The notes: generated by a model from the letters alone, not told the origin. A DNA stretch of 64,000 nt from Bacteroidota bacterium (GCA_023387965.1 JAEWHE010000041.1:306786-370785), one strand, 5' to 3'; positions 1 to 9,049 are shown, numbered from the stretch's first letter. A program made the numbers and translations.

Positions 1-1
1 T

Positions 2-130
2 AAAGCTACTTTTGGTGTGATTGATGAGAAAATTAAAACCAATTTACAAATGTGGTATTTAACCGACAAAGGTTTGAGTACGCAGAGAGAAATTTTAGAA
101 ATAATGCGTTTGGCAGAAATTCAGGAATAA
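2..130 (+). CDS. C-terminal end of an unidentified protein (5' truncated by window edge)
   Basis: An open frame enters from the left edge and stops with TAA at 128-130, giving the last 42 residues of a protein (ending in ...MRLAEIQE). The fragment has no motif I recognise. It is convergent with the YiiX-like gene, only about 20 bp away. Family not assigned. Confidence 0.5.
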   Translation, partial: KATFGVIDEKIKTNLQMWYLTDKGLSTQREILEIMRLAEIQE

Positions 131-149
131 GATTTTTCTGTTTAAATTT

Positions 150-785
150 TTAATTCAAATTCAGCGTTCCTAAAATTTTTATTTTATTTGAAGTGGACAT
201 TCCACCCGGATTACAACCCGGTTTTCCTTCCGGAATCTCGCTGCCAATTTGTTTGTAATAGTTTACCCAAGCCGGGAAAAAATCATCGGTTCCAGGTTCT
301 TTGTAAGTCATCGGGGATAACTGAAAAAACGGTTTGTCATTGTTCGCTTTTTTGAACGCATCATAAATCAATTCGGAGCAATAATATTTTCCGTTGTCAT
401 ACACATAATCGTCATCGTACGGAACACCCATTTGCGCAAGCGAAAAATCAATTGTTTCCGGAATTAATTTTTGGTATTTTTTCTTCACTCTTCCGATGAA
501 CATTGGCTTTTTTGTATTTTTCGAAAATTTTTCCAAAGGCGTCAACCGAACTGCGGAACCTGCTGCTTCAATTATAAAAATGCTGTCATTTTTTTGCAAA
601 ACCAATCCCATGTGGCTAAAATCATTTCCCTTATAACCTTGCGTCACGGCTTCAATCGCGTCGCACAACGGACCGCAATCCATATCTTGGAAAATTAAAT
701 CGCCGGTTTTGAGTTGGGAAACGTTGATTTGAGCGTTTAATAACAAAGTAAAACTAACAAACAGTAGGAGGAATACTTTTTTCAT
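150..785 (-). CDS. YiiX/YebB-like NlpC/P60-superfamily cysteine hydrolase, exported
   Basis: 211 residues. An N-terminal signal peptide of about 19 residues ends in LLLNAQ, so the protein is predicted to be periplasmic or surface. The core follows the YiiX (DUF830) permuted NlpC/P60 pattern: a TGDLIFQD opening strand, a conserved His in DFSHMGLV, and a downstream Cys in YYCSELIYDAF that would be the nucleophile in this permuted fold. Family members cleave amide or thioester bonds in cell-wall or lipid substrates; the substrate here is unknown. It lies 3 bp downstream of truB on the same strand, so it may be the last gene of the uppP-truB unit. Superfamily assignment is good; the exact reaction is open. 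Confidence 0.8.
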   Translation of the reverse strand: MKKVFLLLFVSFTLLLNAQINVSQLKTGDLIFQDMDCGPLCDAIEAVTQGYKGNDFSHMGLVLQKNDSIFIIEAAGSAVRLTPLEKFSKNTKKPMFIGRVKKKYQKLIPETIDFSLAQMGVPYDDDYVYDNGKYYCSELIYDAFKKANNDKPFFQLSPMTYKEPGTDDFFPAWVNYYKQIGSEIPEGKPGCNPGGMSTSNKIKILGTLNLN

Positions 786-788
786 AAA

Positions 789-1493
789 TTATAGTGTTTC
801 TTCCGAAATTAATCCTTCAAAATCTTCCAAGCCAAAACCATTTTCCACATGATAATCCCCAATTTTAGTGCGTCGCAATGCCGAAAGATGTGCTCCGGAA
901 TTTAAAGCTTTGCCAAAATCAAAAGCCAATGAACGAATGTAAGTTCCTTTGCTGCATTTCACTCTGAAATCAATTTCGGGCAAAGCAATTCTGGTGATTT
1001 CAAATTCGTGAATAGTGGTTTTTCGGGTGGGGATTTCTACGGTTTCTCCCGCACGAGCGTGTTCGTACAAGCGAACGCCATCTTTTTTCAACGCTGAAAA
1101 AATAGGAGGTTTTTGGTCAATTTCGCCTAAAAAAACATTCACAGTTTCATGAATTAAATTTTCCGAAATATGTTCTGTGGGAAATCTTTGGTCAATTTCT
1201 GTTTCCAAATCATACGATGGAGTAGTAGCACCAACGGTGAAAGTTCCGGTGTATTCTTTGACTTGTCCTTGTAATTCCGGAATTTTTTTGGTGAATTTTC
1301 CAGTGCAAACAATCAATAAACCGCTTGCTAACGGATCTAAAGTTCCGGCGTGACCGATTTTTATTTTTTTGAGTTTGAGTTTACTTTTTAAAATCCATTT
1401 TAATTTGTTAACTGCCTGAAAAGACGTCCAATGCAACGGTTTGTCGATGAGTAAAATTTGTCCTTCTAAAAAATCTTTTGCCGAAAACTGCAT
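789..1493 (-). CDS. truB: tRNA pseudouridine(55) synthase TruB
   Basis: 234 residues from the ATG at 1493. The enzyme isomerises U55 in the T-arm of tRNAs. The catalytic Asp is in the GHAGTLDPLASG motif (about residue 53), and the N-terminal LLIDKPLHWTSF matches the usual TruB start. The longer open frame begins 22 codons upstream inside uppP; I chose the internal ATG because it overlaps the uppP stop as TAATG, a typical re-initiation junction, and gives the normal family length without the extra C-terminal PUA extension seen in some TruBs. It is translationally coupled to uppP and followed closely by the YiiX-like gene. Confidence 0.95.
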   Translation of the reverse strand: MQFSAKDFLEGQILLIDKPLHWTSFQAVNKLKWILKSKLKLKKIKIGHAGTLDPLASGLLIVCTGKFTKKIPELQGQVKEYTGTFTVGATTPSYDLETEIDQRFPTEHISENLIHETVNVFLGEIDQKPPIFSALKKDGVRLYEHARAGETVEIPTRKTTIHEFEITRIALPEIDFRVKCSKGTYIRSLAFDFGKALNSGAHLSALRRTKIGDYHVENGFGLEDFEGLISEETL

Positions 1494-2305
1494 TATTTTT
1501 GGAAATAAATAAAATAAATAAGAAGTAATGTTCCTACGATAATTCTGTAGTAACCCCAAGGTTTGAAACCATATTTTTTAATGACACCAATAAAAAATTT
1601 GATGGCAAGAATCGATACTACGAAAGCCACGATGTTTCCAATGATAAATAATTTTAGATTGTCGCCAGATTGCATGAGCAATTCGTAACCTTTTAATTTC
1701 GTTTCGCTGTAGGTTTTTAGGAAAACTGAATAGCAAGTAACCGCTAACATCGTTGGAACTGCCAAGAAAAAAGAAAATTCTGCGGCGGTTTGTCTTGTCA
1801 AACCTTGTTGCATGCCGCCAATGATGGATGCTGCAGAACGACTTGTTCCAGGCATCATGGCCAAACATTGCCAAAAGCCTATGGTTACCGCTTTTTTGAT
1901 GGTGATTTCTTCTTCCGATGCAATCACCGGATTTTTGAAATAATTATCAACGAAAAGTAAAATAATTCCGCCGATTATTAACACAATTGCAATCGGAATC
2001 GGATTTCCCAAAACAGCGTCAATATAATCGTCAAAAATATAACCTAAAACAAGTGCCGGAATCACAGCACAAGCGAGTTTGATGTAAAAATTAAATTTTG
2101 AGAAATCGAAAAACTTTTTCCAATATAACGCCACCACCGCCAAAATAGCTCCAAATTGAATCGAAACCTGAAAAAGTTTGGTAAAATCGTCCTCCTGAAT
2201 CCCGAAGTACGAGCTGGTGAAAATCATGTGTCCTGTAGAAGAAACCGGTAAATATTCTGTTAAACCTTCAACGATAGCAATGATAATTGCTTCAATTAAA
2301 TCCAT
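1493..2305 (-). CDS. uppP: undecaprenyl-diphosphatase UppP (BacA family)
   Basis: 270 residues from the ATG at 2305. It is an integral membrane enzyme that dephosphorylates undecaprenyl pyrophosphate so the lipid carrier can be recycled for peptidoglycan and O-antigen synthesis. The two signature regions are present: EGLTEYLPVSSTGHM at residues 13-27, and PGTSRSAASI mid-protein with the catalytic Arg/Ser. Multiple hydrophobic segments follow. A longer frame starts 15 codons upstream, but the MDLIEAI start matches the family. It sits between the DUF3098 gene and truB, a layout I associate with Flavobacteria, and its stop overlaps the truB start by one base. Confidence 0.96.
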   Translation of the reverse strand: MDLIEAIIIAIVEGLTEYLPVSSTGHMIFTSSYFGIQEDDFTKLFQVSIQFGAILAVVALYWKKFFDFSKFNFYIKLACAVIPALVLGYIFDDYIDAVLGNPIPIAIVLIIGGIILLFVDNYFKNPVIASEEEITIKKAVTIGFWQCLAMMPGTSRSAASIIGGMQQGLTRQTAAEFSFFLAVPTMLAVTCYSVFLKTYSETKLKGYELLMQSGDNLKLFIIGNIVAFVVSILAIKFFIGVIKKYGFKPWGYYRIIVGTLLLIYFIYFQK

Positions 2306-2377
2306 AAAGTCAATTTGATAATTAGTCAATTTGATTCTTAAAAACGGCAATTATCAAATTACCGAATCGTCAAATTT

Positions 2378-2617
2378 CTAATTGTTTTTATTCTTTTTTA
2401 AAATGGCGTAAATGGTAATCCCGAAACCAATCAACACCGTCGTTGGCGCCAATCGAATTCTTCTAAAATTAAAAATTTCTTCATTAAAAACATTCGGGTC
2501 ATCGCTTCCACCGCCAGACATCAAGATAAATCCAAGTGTGATTACCGCAATCCCAATCAGTAAAAGTTTATAATTTTCTTTGTCAAAAAGAAATTCGGGT
2601 TTGTTTTTATTTTCCAT
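2378..2617 (-). CDS. DUF3098 small membrane protein
   Basis: 79 residues with two hydrophobic segments (about residues 18-36 and 55-72) separated by a short polar loop rich in Gly/Ser/Asp (GGGSDDPN). Sequence and size match DUF3098, a family of unknown function in Bacteroidetes. Its position between ftsX and uppP is the arrangement I expect for this family, so a role in envelope growth or division can be guessed but not shown. Confidence 0.8.
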   Translation of the reverse strand: MENKNKPEFLFDKENYKLLLIGIAVITLGFILMSGGGSDDPNVFNEEIFNFRRIRLAPTTVLIGFGITIYAILKKNKNN

Positions 2618-2694
2618 AATATTTCAGTTGTAAAAGATGATAGATGAAAGACGCAAGACTAAAGACAATATATCTTAATACTTCACTCTTAATA

Positions 2695-3570
2695 CTAATA
2701 AAGATCATCCGTTCTTAAGTTCAAAAATCTTTGCGTTGCAAAAAACGTACTGAACCAAGTAATTAAAATTCCAAGAAGCAAAACGCCAAGTAAAACTAAT
2801 CCTGTCAACATTTGGTCTTCCATAATGCGAAGTGCCGGAAAATTCGTTTCTACATAGTATAACACGCCAATCAAAGCCAAAATGGCCAAAACAGCGCCCA
2901 CAATTCCTAATTTTATGCTTCGCCAAATAAAGGGTTTTCTGATAAAAGATTTTGTAGCTCCAACCATTTGCATCGTTTTGATAATGAATCGGTTAGAATA
3001 AATTGATAAACGCATCGAACTGTTAATCAATAAAACCGCGACAATTGCTAAAAATCCACTGGCAATCAAAATCCAAAAACTCACACGTTCAATATTGTCA
3101 TTCACCATATCCACCAAAACCTTGTCGTAAACAATGTCCGAAACCATTGGATTTGCCTTAATTTCGCTCTCAAATTTCTTGATGCTATCGGCCACGATAT
3201 AATCCGCTTTTAAGTGAATATCGTAAGAATTTTCTAACGGATTTTCACCCAAAAACGCCATAAAATCTTCCCCAATAATATCCGTATGTTCTTTCGCAGC
3301 CTGATCTTTGGTTACAAATTCGTACTGTTTCACAAACTTCGACGTCTTCAGTTGCGTGTCAAAAGCACTCAAAACGCTGTCATTTGCCTCGTTTTTAAAG
3401 TAAACAGACATTGCAATTTCCTCTTTAAAATCGTCCGACAATTTTTTAGAATTAATCACAAACAAGCCCAAAATTCCGAGCAAAAAAAGCACCAGAAAAA
3501 CACTCAAAACCACCGAAAAATAGGATGAAATCAGTCGTCGTTTTTGAAATTTCTCAAAAGATGAAGCCAT
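2695..3570 (-). CDS. ftsX: cell division protein FtsX (permease-like)
   Basis: 291 residues from the ATG at 3570. FtsX pairs with the ATPase FtsE at the division site and controls peptidoglycan hydrolases. The sequence shows a cytoplasmic N-terminus (SSFEKFQKRRL), one TM segment near residues 20-42, a periplasmic loop of roughly 120 residues, and three C-terminal TM segments around the FtsX domain (QMVGATKSFIRKPF). The computed open frame extends another 133 codons upstream, but that part runs through a palindromic intergenic element and has no coding character, so I reject it. It is divergent from leuS. No ftsE is next to it. Confidence 0.92.
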   Translation of the reverse strand: MASSFEKFQKRRLISSYFSVVLSVFLVLFLLGILGLFVINSKKLSDDFKEEIAMSVYFKNEANDSVLSAFDTQLKTSKFVKQYEFVTKDQAAKEHTDIIGEDFMAFLGENPLENSYDIHLKADYIVADSIKKFESEIKANPMVSDIVYDKVLVDMVNDNIERVSFWILIASGFLAIVAVLLINSSMRLSIYSNRFIIKTMQMVGATKSFIRKPFIWRSIKLGIVGAVLAILALIGVLYYVETNFPALRIMEDQMLTGLVLLGVLLLGILITWFSTFFATQRFLNLRTDDLY

Positions 3571-3958
3571 ACTTAAAAATTTAATGCCGTAAAAATAGTA
3601 AACATTTCCGTAAACGCAGTTTATAACGCACAAACTTTTAACTTTCGTACAATAAATGTAAATTTGCGCGTTCGAAACGATTTTTTTTGTATAAAGAAGC
3701 GAAACGTTCAGGCAAATTTGCCCTCCATGTTCCCGCTTTCCGCTACAATCTTTTATCAATTGCCTCGGGTTTAAACCAGAGGCAATTGATAAAAGGATTT
3801 CCGCTTCAATCGGGGCTAAAGGAAAATTTTCCGGCATTTCAGCAATCATTCGGACCAAAATTGCGCATAACATAGATTGAACAAAGACATAAAACGCAGA
3901 TTCATCGTTCCAAAAGAAAACTTTGAACCTTTGCAACTTAGAACCGTAGTAACTTAAG
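3571..3958. other. divergent intergenic region ftsX / leuS containing a palindromic repeat
   Basis: 388 bp without a credible gene. It holds one copy of the dispersed palindromic element (3730-3818) and the leuS upstream region. The box ACCTTTGC at about 3937-3944 is one base off the TAnnTTTG consensus and lies some 15-20 bp upstream of the leuS ATG. Short open frames here are by-products of the palindrome. Confidence 0.7.
3730..3818 (-). repeat. dispersed palindromic element, copy A (type I)
   Basis: Read on the minus strand it begins TAGCCCCGATTGAAGCGG and ends AGCGGAAAGCGGGAA. Between these ends is a perfect 16-bp stem (3751-3766 against 3779-3794, core ATCAATTGCCTC) with a 12-base loop. 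The same ends recur at 8819-8890, 9723-9783 and 31319-31390 with different stems, while this stem recurs in the type II copies at 46720-46769 and 55781-55824. No coding capacity. Confidence 0.85.
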
Positions 3959-6900
3959 ATGAAATACAACCCGAACGAAATCGAAAAAAATTGGCAAAAA
4001 TATTGGGCAGATAACCAAACTTTTGCCGCAGAAAATAATTCCGAAAAACCAAAATATTACGTTTTGGATATGTTTCCTTATCCTTCAGGAGCCGGATTAC
4101 ACGTAGGTCATCCTCTGGGTTACATCGCTTCAGATATTGTAGCAAGATACAAGCGTCACCAAGGTTTTAACGTTTTGCATCCGCAAGGTTACGACAGTTT
4201 CGGACTTCCGGCAGAACAATACGCCATCCAAACCGGACAACATCCTGACAAAACCACTAAAGAAAATATTGCTCGTTATAGGGAACAATTGGACAAAATC
4301 GGTTTTTCTTTCGATTGGAGTCGCGAAGTGCGAACCTCAAGTCCCGAATATTACAAATGGACACAGTGGATTTTCATCCAATTGTTCAATTCTTGGTACG
4401 ACAAAGATGCCGATCAGGCTCGCGATATCAAGACGTTGATCATGAATTTCGAAGAAAACGGAAATTCAAAAGTAAACGCCGTTTCTGACGACAATGTCGA
4501 TGAATTTTCTGCAGAAGATTGGAAATCCTACTCAAAAGAAGAACAAGAAAGAATTTTACTAAAATACAGATTAACGTTCCTTGCCGAAACAGAAGTCAAC
4601 TGGTGTCCGGCTTTGGGAACTGTTTTGGCAAACGACGAGATCGTAAACGGCGTTTCAGAACGTGGCGGACATCCAGTAATCCGCAAAAAAATGACGCAAT
4701 GGAGCATGCGAATTTCAGCTTATGCCGAAAGATTGTTGCAAGGTTTGGATACCATCGATTGGACCGAATCGCTGAAAGAAAGCCAAAGAAACTGGATTGG
4801 AAAATCTGTTGGAGCTTCGGTAACTTTTAAAGTAAAAGATTCAAAATCTGAACGTGATGCCGTAGATTACATCCTTTCTGGAGACGACACTAACGAACAC
4901 AGAATTGAAGTTTTCACCACAAGACCTGATACGATTTTCGGAGTAACATTTATGACTTTGGCACCAGAACACGATTTGGTTGCCAAAATTACCACTCCTG
5001 AACAAAAACAAGCAGTTGAAGCGTATGTAGAAGCAACAGCAAAACGCTCTGAACGCGAAAGAATGGCCGATGTAAAAACCATTTCTGGCGTTTTCACAGG
5101 AGCTTATGCAGAACATCCGTTTACCAAAGAAGCCATTCCAGTTTGGATTGGCGATTATGTGCTTGCAGGTTATGGAACTGGAGCCGTAATGGCCGTTCCT
5201 TGTGGCGACGAACGTGATTACGCCTTCGCAAAACATTTTAATATTCCGATAAAAAATATTTTTGAAAACGTCGATATTTCGCACGAAGCCTACGGTTCAA
5301 AAGACAACGTGGTGATTGGTAACTCCGATTTCCTAAACGGATTGAACTACAAGGAAGCGACCAAAAAAGCCATCGAAGCGTTGGAAGAATTAGGACAAGG
5401 AAAAGGAAAAACCAACTACCGTTTGCGTGATGCCGTTTTCTCCCGCCAAAGATATTGGGGCGAACCGTTTCCGGTATATTACGTCAACGGATTGCCACAG
5501 ATGATTGAAACGCAACATTTGCCAATTCGCCTTCCGGAAGTGGAAAAATATTTGCCAACCGAAGACGGACAACCGCCTTTAGGAAATGCCACAGAATGGG
5601 CTTGGGACAGTGGTCAGAATGCGGTGGTCAGTAATCAGTTGATTGATAATAAAACTATTTTTCCTCTTGAACTCAACACCATGCCTGGTTGGGCTGGAAG
5701 TTCGTGGTATTGGTTGCGTTACATGGACGCTCATAATGAAAATGAATTTGTTTCAGACGAAGCACAAAATTATTGGCAAAATGTCGATTTATATATTGGC
5801 GGAAGCGAGCACGCCACAGGTCACCTTTTATATTCTCGTTTTTGGAATAAATTTTTAAAAGACAGAGGTTTTGTTGTCAAAGAAGAACCGTTCCGGAAAT
5901 TAATTAATCAAGGGATGATTTTGGGGACGAGTGCGTTTGTACAAGAATTGAAAATAGAAAATTTTGACATTTCTATTAAATCTGTGAACGGAACTGACCA
6001 AGACATTAATATTTCAGTTGACGAGGAAACTTTGTACGTTTCTAAATCTGTTGATTTGAAATCAGATGCCAATTTCACTATAGATTCGATTAGAAAGTTT
6101 GTGTTAAATAAGTTCTGTTTTAATAATGACATTAAATCGTTTGATGTTGCAGATGTTCAGTTGTCTACATTTAATAGAAGAGATATTCACGTAGATGTTT
6201 CTTTCGTAAATTCTTCAGATGAATTGGATATTAATGGATTCAAAAATTGGCGTCCAGATTATAATGATGCTGAATTTTTAAATGAAGAAAACGGCAAATT
6301 CATCGTTTCTCGCGAAGTGGAAAAAATGTCAAAATCCAAATACAACGTAGTTACGCCAGACGACATCTGCGAAGAATACGGAGCCGACACGTTACGTTTA
6401 TACGAAATGTTCCTTGGTCCATTAGAACAAGCAAAACCATGGAACACTGCCGGAATCACAGGTGTGTTCGCATTTTTGAAGAAATTGTGGAAATTATATT
6501 TTGACGAATCTGGTTTGATTGTGAATTCCAATCCTGCAACGCCAGAAGCGTTGAAAACCTTGCACAAAACCATCAAAAAAGTACAGGAAGACATCGAAAA
6601 TTTCTCTTTCAATACTTCGGTGAGTTCGTTTATGATTGCCGTGAATGAATTAACGACACAAAATTGTCACGAACGTTCGGTTTTGGAACCTTTGGCAATT
6701 TTAATTTCGCCTTATGCACCACATATCGCAGAAGAATTATGGAAACAATTGGGTCATACAGAAAGTATTTCAACCGTTCCGTTCCCAAGATTCAATCCGG
6801 AATATTTAATTGAAAGCAACAAAGAATATCCAGTTTCATTCAACGGAAAAATGCGTTTTACCATCAATCTTCCCTTGAACTTAACGGTTGCAGAAATCGA

Positions 6901-7003
6901 AAAAATTGTAATGGAAGACGAAAGAACCCAAAAGCAGTTAAACGGAGTTCCTCCAAAAAAGGTAATCATCGTCCCGGGAAAAATCATCAATTTAGTTGGA
7001 TAG
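3959..7003 (+). CDS. leuS: leucyl-tRNA synthetase
   Basis: 1014 residues; charges tRNA-Leu. The class I HIGH motif appears as HVGH at residues 48-51 (in YPSGAGLHVGHPLGY) and the KMSKS loop at residues 789-793. The editing (CP1) region contains FTTRPDTIFG and GTGAVMAVPCGDERD, including the aspartate used for hydrolysis of mischarged tRNA. It is longer than the typical ~860 residues because of a large insert (about residues 656-780, DNA about 5930-6300) between the RNQGMILG-like segment and KMSKS, which is more AT-rich in codon choice than the flanks, and a smaller insert around residues 155-190. Comparable inserts are familiar from Bacteroidetes LeuRS. Start ATG is at 3959, with the stop 77 bp before a terminator hairpin. 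Confidence 0.98.
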   Translation: MKYNPNEIEKNWQKYWADNQTFAAENNSEKPKYYVLDMFPYPSGAGLHVGHPLGYIASDIVARYKRHQGFNVLHPQGYDSFGLPAEQYAIQTGQHPDKTTKENIARYREQLDKIGFSFDWSREVRTSSPEYYKWTQWIFIQLFNSWYDKDADQARDIKTLIMNFEENGNSKVNAVSDDNVDEFSAEDWKSYSKEEQERILLKYRLTFLAETEVNWCPALGTVLANDEIVNGVSERGGHPVIRKKMTQWSMRISAYAERLLQGLDTIDWTESLKESQRNWIGKSVGASVTFKVKDSKSERDAVDYILSGDDTNEHRIEVFTTRPDTIFGVTFMTLAPEHDLVAKITTPEQKQAVEAYVEATAKRSERERMADVKTISGVFTGAYAEHPFTKEAIPVWIGDYVLAGYGTGAVMAVPCGDERDYAFAKHFNIPIKNIFENVDISHEAYGSKDNVVIGNSDFLNGLNYKEATKKAIEALEELGQGKGKTNYRLRDAVFSRQRYWGEPFPVYYVNGLPQMIETQHLPIRLPEVEKYLPTEDGQPPLGNATEWAWDSGQNAVVSNQLIDNKTIFPLELNTMPGWAGSSWYWLRYMDAHNENEFVSDEAQNYWQNVDLYIGGSEHATGHLLYSRFWNKFLKDRGFVVKEEPFRKLINQGMILGTSAFVQELKIENFDISIKSVNGTDQDINISVDEETLYVSKSVDLKSDANFTIDSIRKFVLNKFCFNNDIKSFDVADVQLSTFNRRDIHVDVSFVNSSDELDINGFKNWRPDYNDAEFLNEENGKFIVSREVEKMSKSKYNVVTPDDICEEYGADTLRLYEMFLGPLEQAKPWNTAGITGVFAFLKKLWKLYFDESGLIVNSNPATPEALKTLHKTIKKVQEDIENFSFNTSVSSFMIAVNELTTQNCHERSVLEPLAILISPYAPHIAEELWKQLGHTESISTVPFPRFNPEYLIESNKEYPVSFNGKMRFTINLPLNLTVAEIEKIVMEDERTQKQLNGVPPKKVIIVPGKIINLVG

Positions 7004-7079
7004 TTTTTTAGCGAAACATTAAAGTATTTCCACCGATTAAAATCATTATAATTCTTTAATCTATGGAAAAAAAATATTG

Positions 7080-7120
7080 AAATCCATATTATGCAAAAAG
7101 CAAAGTATGGATTTTTTTAA
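7080..7120 (+). terminator. intrinsic terminator downstream of leuS
   Basis: A 9-bp stem AAATCCATA / TATGGATTT (7080-7088 with 7106-7114) is followed directly by a T run, as expected for Rho-independent termination of leuS. Confidence 0.75.
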
Positions 7121-7218
7121 CGTAATTAAAATATCTGCTAACAAACTTTTGTCTATTTTTTTTCATAATTGCATGATAATTCGTACATTACACGCATTCA
7201 CCACCAAATTTTTTATTT

Positions 7219-7896
7219 ATGAAAAAACTTTACATTTCGATTTTTCTTTTATCATTGTCATCAATTATTCGTGCACAGGACTCGAAAATTCAGGTCTCAA
7301 GCGCGGAAAAGGTTAAGTTTGACGTCTATTTTGGCGCGGGCGCTTTGTTCAACAGCGATTACAAGCTGAATCAAAAATTAGTTGACGCAAACATGCCCGA
7401 AATTAAAAATGTTGTACCGGAATTAAGTGTCGGACTAAACGCGGAATGGTTGAATTGGTCAGCGGATTTGGAGTTAACAACAAGTTATTTCAAAAAAGAC
7501 AACAATCCACTTCGGTCGGAAGCATTAAGCACCGGACTAAAACTTCGGGGACACTATGCTGCATACAAAACGCAAAAGTTTCTTTTTTCAGCGGGAGTTG
7601 ACCTCACTTATCATGTCAACTACATCAATTTATACAATAGAGACGCTCATATCGATTTAAACAACCTTAATCCGACCACCCAAATTGGTAGCATCAGGTT
7701 AACGAATGAAATGTTTTACGTTGGACCATCAGTTGCCGTAGGCTTGTTTCAGCATAGAACAACAAAATTACGACTGAACGCAGGTTATGAAATTGCAGCA
7801 ATCAGTAGTAGATGGAAATCCGATTATACAGTCGTAAACAATACATTTCGAGAAAACGGACACGATCGATTCTATTTGAAGTTAGTAATCATGTAA
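7219..7896 (+). CDS. exported protein, probable outer-membrane beta-barrel, unknown function
   Basis: 225 residues with a clear signal peptide (MKKLYISIFLLSLSSIIRAQ). After it come alternating hydrophobic/polar strands such as VYFGAGALFNSD, LSVGLNAEWLNWSADLEL, FLFSAGVDLTYHV and FYVGPSVAVGLF, ending FYLKLVIM. This pattern is typical of small outer-membrane barrels in Bacteroidetes, though I cannot name a family. It stands alone between terminators (7080-7120 and 7941-7975), so it is probably a single-gene unit. Whether it is a transporter, receptor or structural porin is not visible. Confidence 0.6.
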   Translation: MKKLYISIFLLSLSSIIRAQDSKIQVSSAEKVKFDVYFGAGALFNSDYKLNQKLVDANMPEIKNVVPELSVGLNAEWLNWSADLELTTSYFKKDNNPLRSEALSTGLKLRGHYAAYKTQKFLFSAGVDLTYHVNYINLYNRDAHIDLNNLNPTTQIGSIRLTNEMFYVGPSVAVGLFQHRTTKLRLNAGYEIAAISSRWKSDYTVVNNTFRENGHDRFYLKLVIM

Positions 7897-7940
7897 ATCT
7901 TTTAAGAAAAATTTACCACTGACAAATTTTCATAATAAAC

Positions 7941-7975
7941 AGAACCTCGCTAAATTGGCGAGGTTCTTGCTTTGA
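7941..7975 (+). terminator. intrinsic terminator after the beta-barrel gene
   Basis: Perfect 10-bp stem AGAACCTCGC / GCGAGGTTCT (7941-7950 with 7958-7967), 7-base loop, followed by a short T-containing tract. The tail is weak for an intrinsic terminator. Confidence 0.6.
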
Positions 7976-8027
7976 TAAAGAAAAGAATTTTTAAATCTTT
8001 CAATCATCAAATCTTTAAATTGAAAAA

Positions 8028-8726
8028 ATGATAGGATATTATATTTTAATCGGAGTCATCGCCTTAGTAAGTTGGGCAGTTAGCGCCAAACTTCAGAGCA
8101 AATTTGAGCATTACTCAAAAGTACATTTACGCAATGGCATGAGTGGTGCCGAAATCGCCGAAAAAATGCTTGCCGATCACGGAATTTCCGGCGTTCGCGT
8201 CATTTCAACATCTGGTCGTTTAACGGATCATTACAATCCGTCGGACAGAACCGTAAATTTAAGCGAAGCCGTTTACAACCAAAGAAACGCCGCAGCTGCA
8301 GCCGTTGCCGCTCACGAAGTGGGTCATGCCGTCCAACACGCTCAAGCCTACAGTTGGTTGACGATGCGATCTAAAATGGTTCCCATGGTTAACGTTGCCG
8401 CGCCAATTTCGCAGTGGTTAATTATTATTGGATTGATTTTAGGAGCCGCAGCCGGATTTGGAGCCGGATATTACGTTGCCATCGCAGGTTTGGTCTTGAT
8501 GTCCATTGCCACAATTTTCAGCGTCATCACGCTTCCTGTGGAATACGATGCCTCCAACCGCGCTTTGGCTTGGCTAAAAAATAAAAACATGGTGAGTCAA
8601 GAAGAATATGCAGGTGCAGAAGACTCGCTAAAATGGGCCGCGAGAACCTATCTCGTTGCCGCAATTGGTGCCATCGCCTCGTTGCTTTATTGGGCTTTGC
8701 AAGTTTTTGGCGGTCGAAGAGACTAA
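8028..8726 (+). CDS. YugP-type zinc metallopeptidase (membrane)
   Basis: 232 residues. The zinc-binding HExxH motif is in AAHEVGHAVQH (about residues 94-104). It is flanked by an N-terminal TM segment (residues 3-18) and further TM segments around 130-180 and near the C-terminus, the layout of the YugP / Zn_peptidase_2 family. These are membrane-bound proteases of unknown substrate, and the conserved SGRLTDHYNP and EYDASNRA segments fit too. It is a single gene with its own terminator. The family call is confident; the physiological role is unknown. Confidence 0.9.
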   Translation: MIGYYILIGVIALVSWAVSAKLQSKFEHYSKVHLRNGMSGAEIAEKMLADHGISGVRVISTSGRLTDHYNPSDRTVNLSEAVYNQRNAAAAAVAAHEVGHAVQHAQAYSWLTMRSKMVPMVNVAAPISQWLIIIGLILGAAAGFGAGYYVAIAGLVLMSIATIFSVITLPVEYDASNRALAWLKNKNMVSQEEYAGAEDSLKWAARTYLVAAIGAIASLLYWALQVFGGRRD

Positions 8727-8739
8727 AAATAAATCACAC

Positions 8740-8771
8740 AAATCCGTATCAACCGATGCGGATTTTTTTTG
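8740..8771 (+). terminator. intrinsic terminator after the zinc peptidase gene
   Basis: Stem AAATCCGTATC / GATGCGGATTT (8740-8750 with 8755-8765, one G-T pair) with an AACC loop and a run of eight Ts. Confidence 0.85.
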
Positions 8772-8818
8772 TTTTGGAGCCTCCCGAAGCATCGGGACCA
8801 GGCATTTTTTAAACGAAG

Positions 8819-8890
8819 TTCCCGCTGTACATTTCAATCTTTTCTTTTTTAAAGAAAAAAAGAAAAGGATTTCCATTTCCATCGGGGCTA
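8819..8890 (-). repeat. dispersed palindromic element, copy B (type I)
   Basis: On the minus strand it starts TAGCCCCGATGGAAATGG and ends ACAGCGGGAA, as in copies A, C and E. The internal stem is different: a pyrimidine run CTTTTCTTTTTT (8839-8850) pairs with AAAAAAGAAAAG (8856-8867). It sits in the convergent gap between the zinc peptidase and lrp genes. Confidence 0.8.
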
Positions 8891-8939
8891 AAAGAAAAGT
8901 AAAGGCATTTTTTAAACAACAGTTAGAAAAGAAATTACA

Positions 8940-9049
8940 ATTTTTAAACTTCCAAATTCCAAATCAATGAACTCCTGGTTTTAAACTTCCAACTTCAAAC
9001 TCCAAACTCCAAACTTCCAACTCATAACTCATAACTCATAATTCATAAC
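8940..9049. repeat. low-complexity tandem-like repeat (AACTTCCAA / AACTCAT units)
   Basis: About 110 bp of degenerate short repeats: AAACTTCCAA and AAACTCCAA units followed by four to five copies of an AACTCATA-like heptamer. No coding potential. Such tracts recur in flavobacterial intergenic DNA and may vary in length between strains. Confidence 0.6.

Noticed and set aside
3571..3969. 133-codon upstream extension of ftsX and a 62-codon plus-strand frame at 3687-3875
   Set aside because: Both run through the palindromic element and have no coding character; the MASSFEKF start at 3570 matches FtsX length.
4841..5284. 147-residue minus-strand frame inside leuS
   Set aside because: Antisense shadow of a well-conserved tRNA synthetase; composition biased by the codon pattern of leuS.
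8628..8970. Opposing frames of 84 and 104 residues after the zinc peptidase gene
   Set aside because: They span a terminator and palindromic copy B; long Phe/Lys runs come from the T and A tracts.
8985..9049. AACTCATA repeats as a CRISPR-like array
   Set aside because: Units are 8-10 bases, contiguous and lack spacers, so this is low-complexity DNA.
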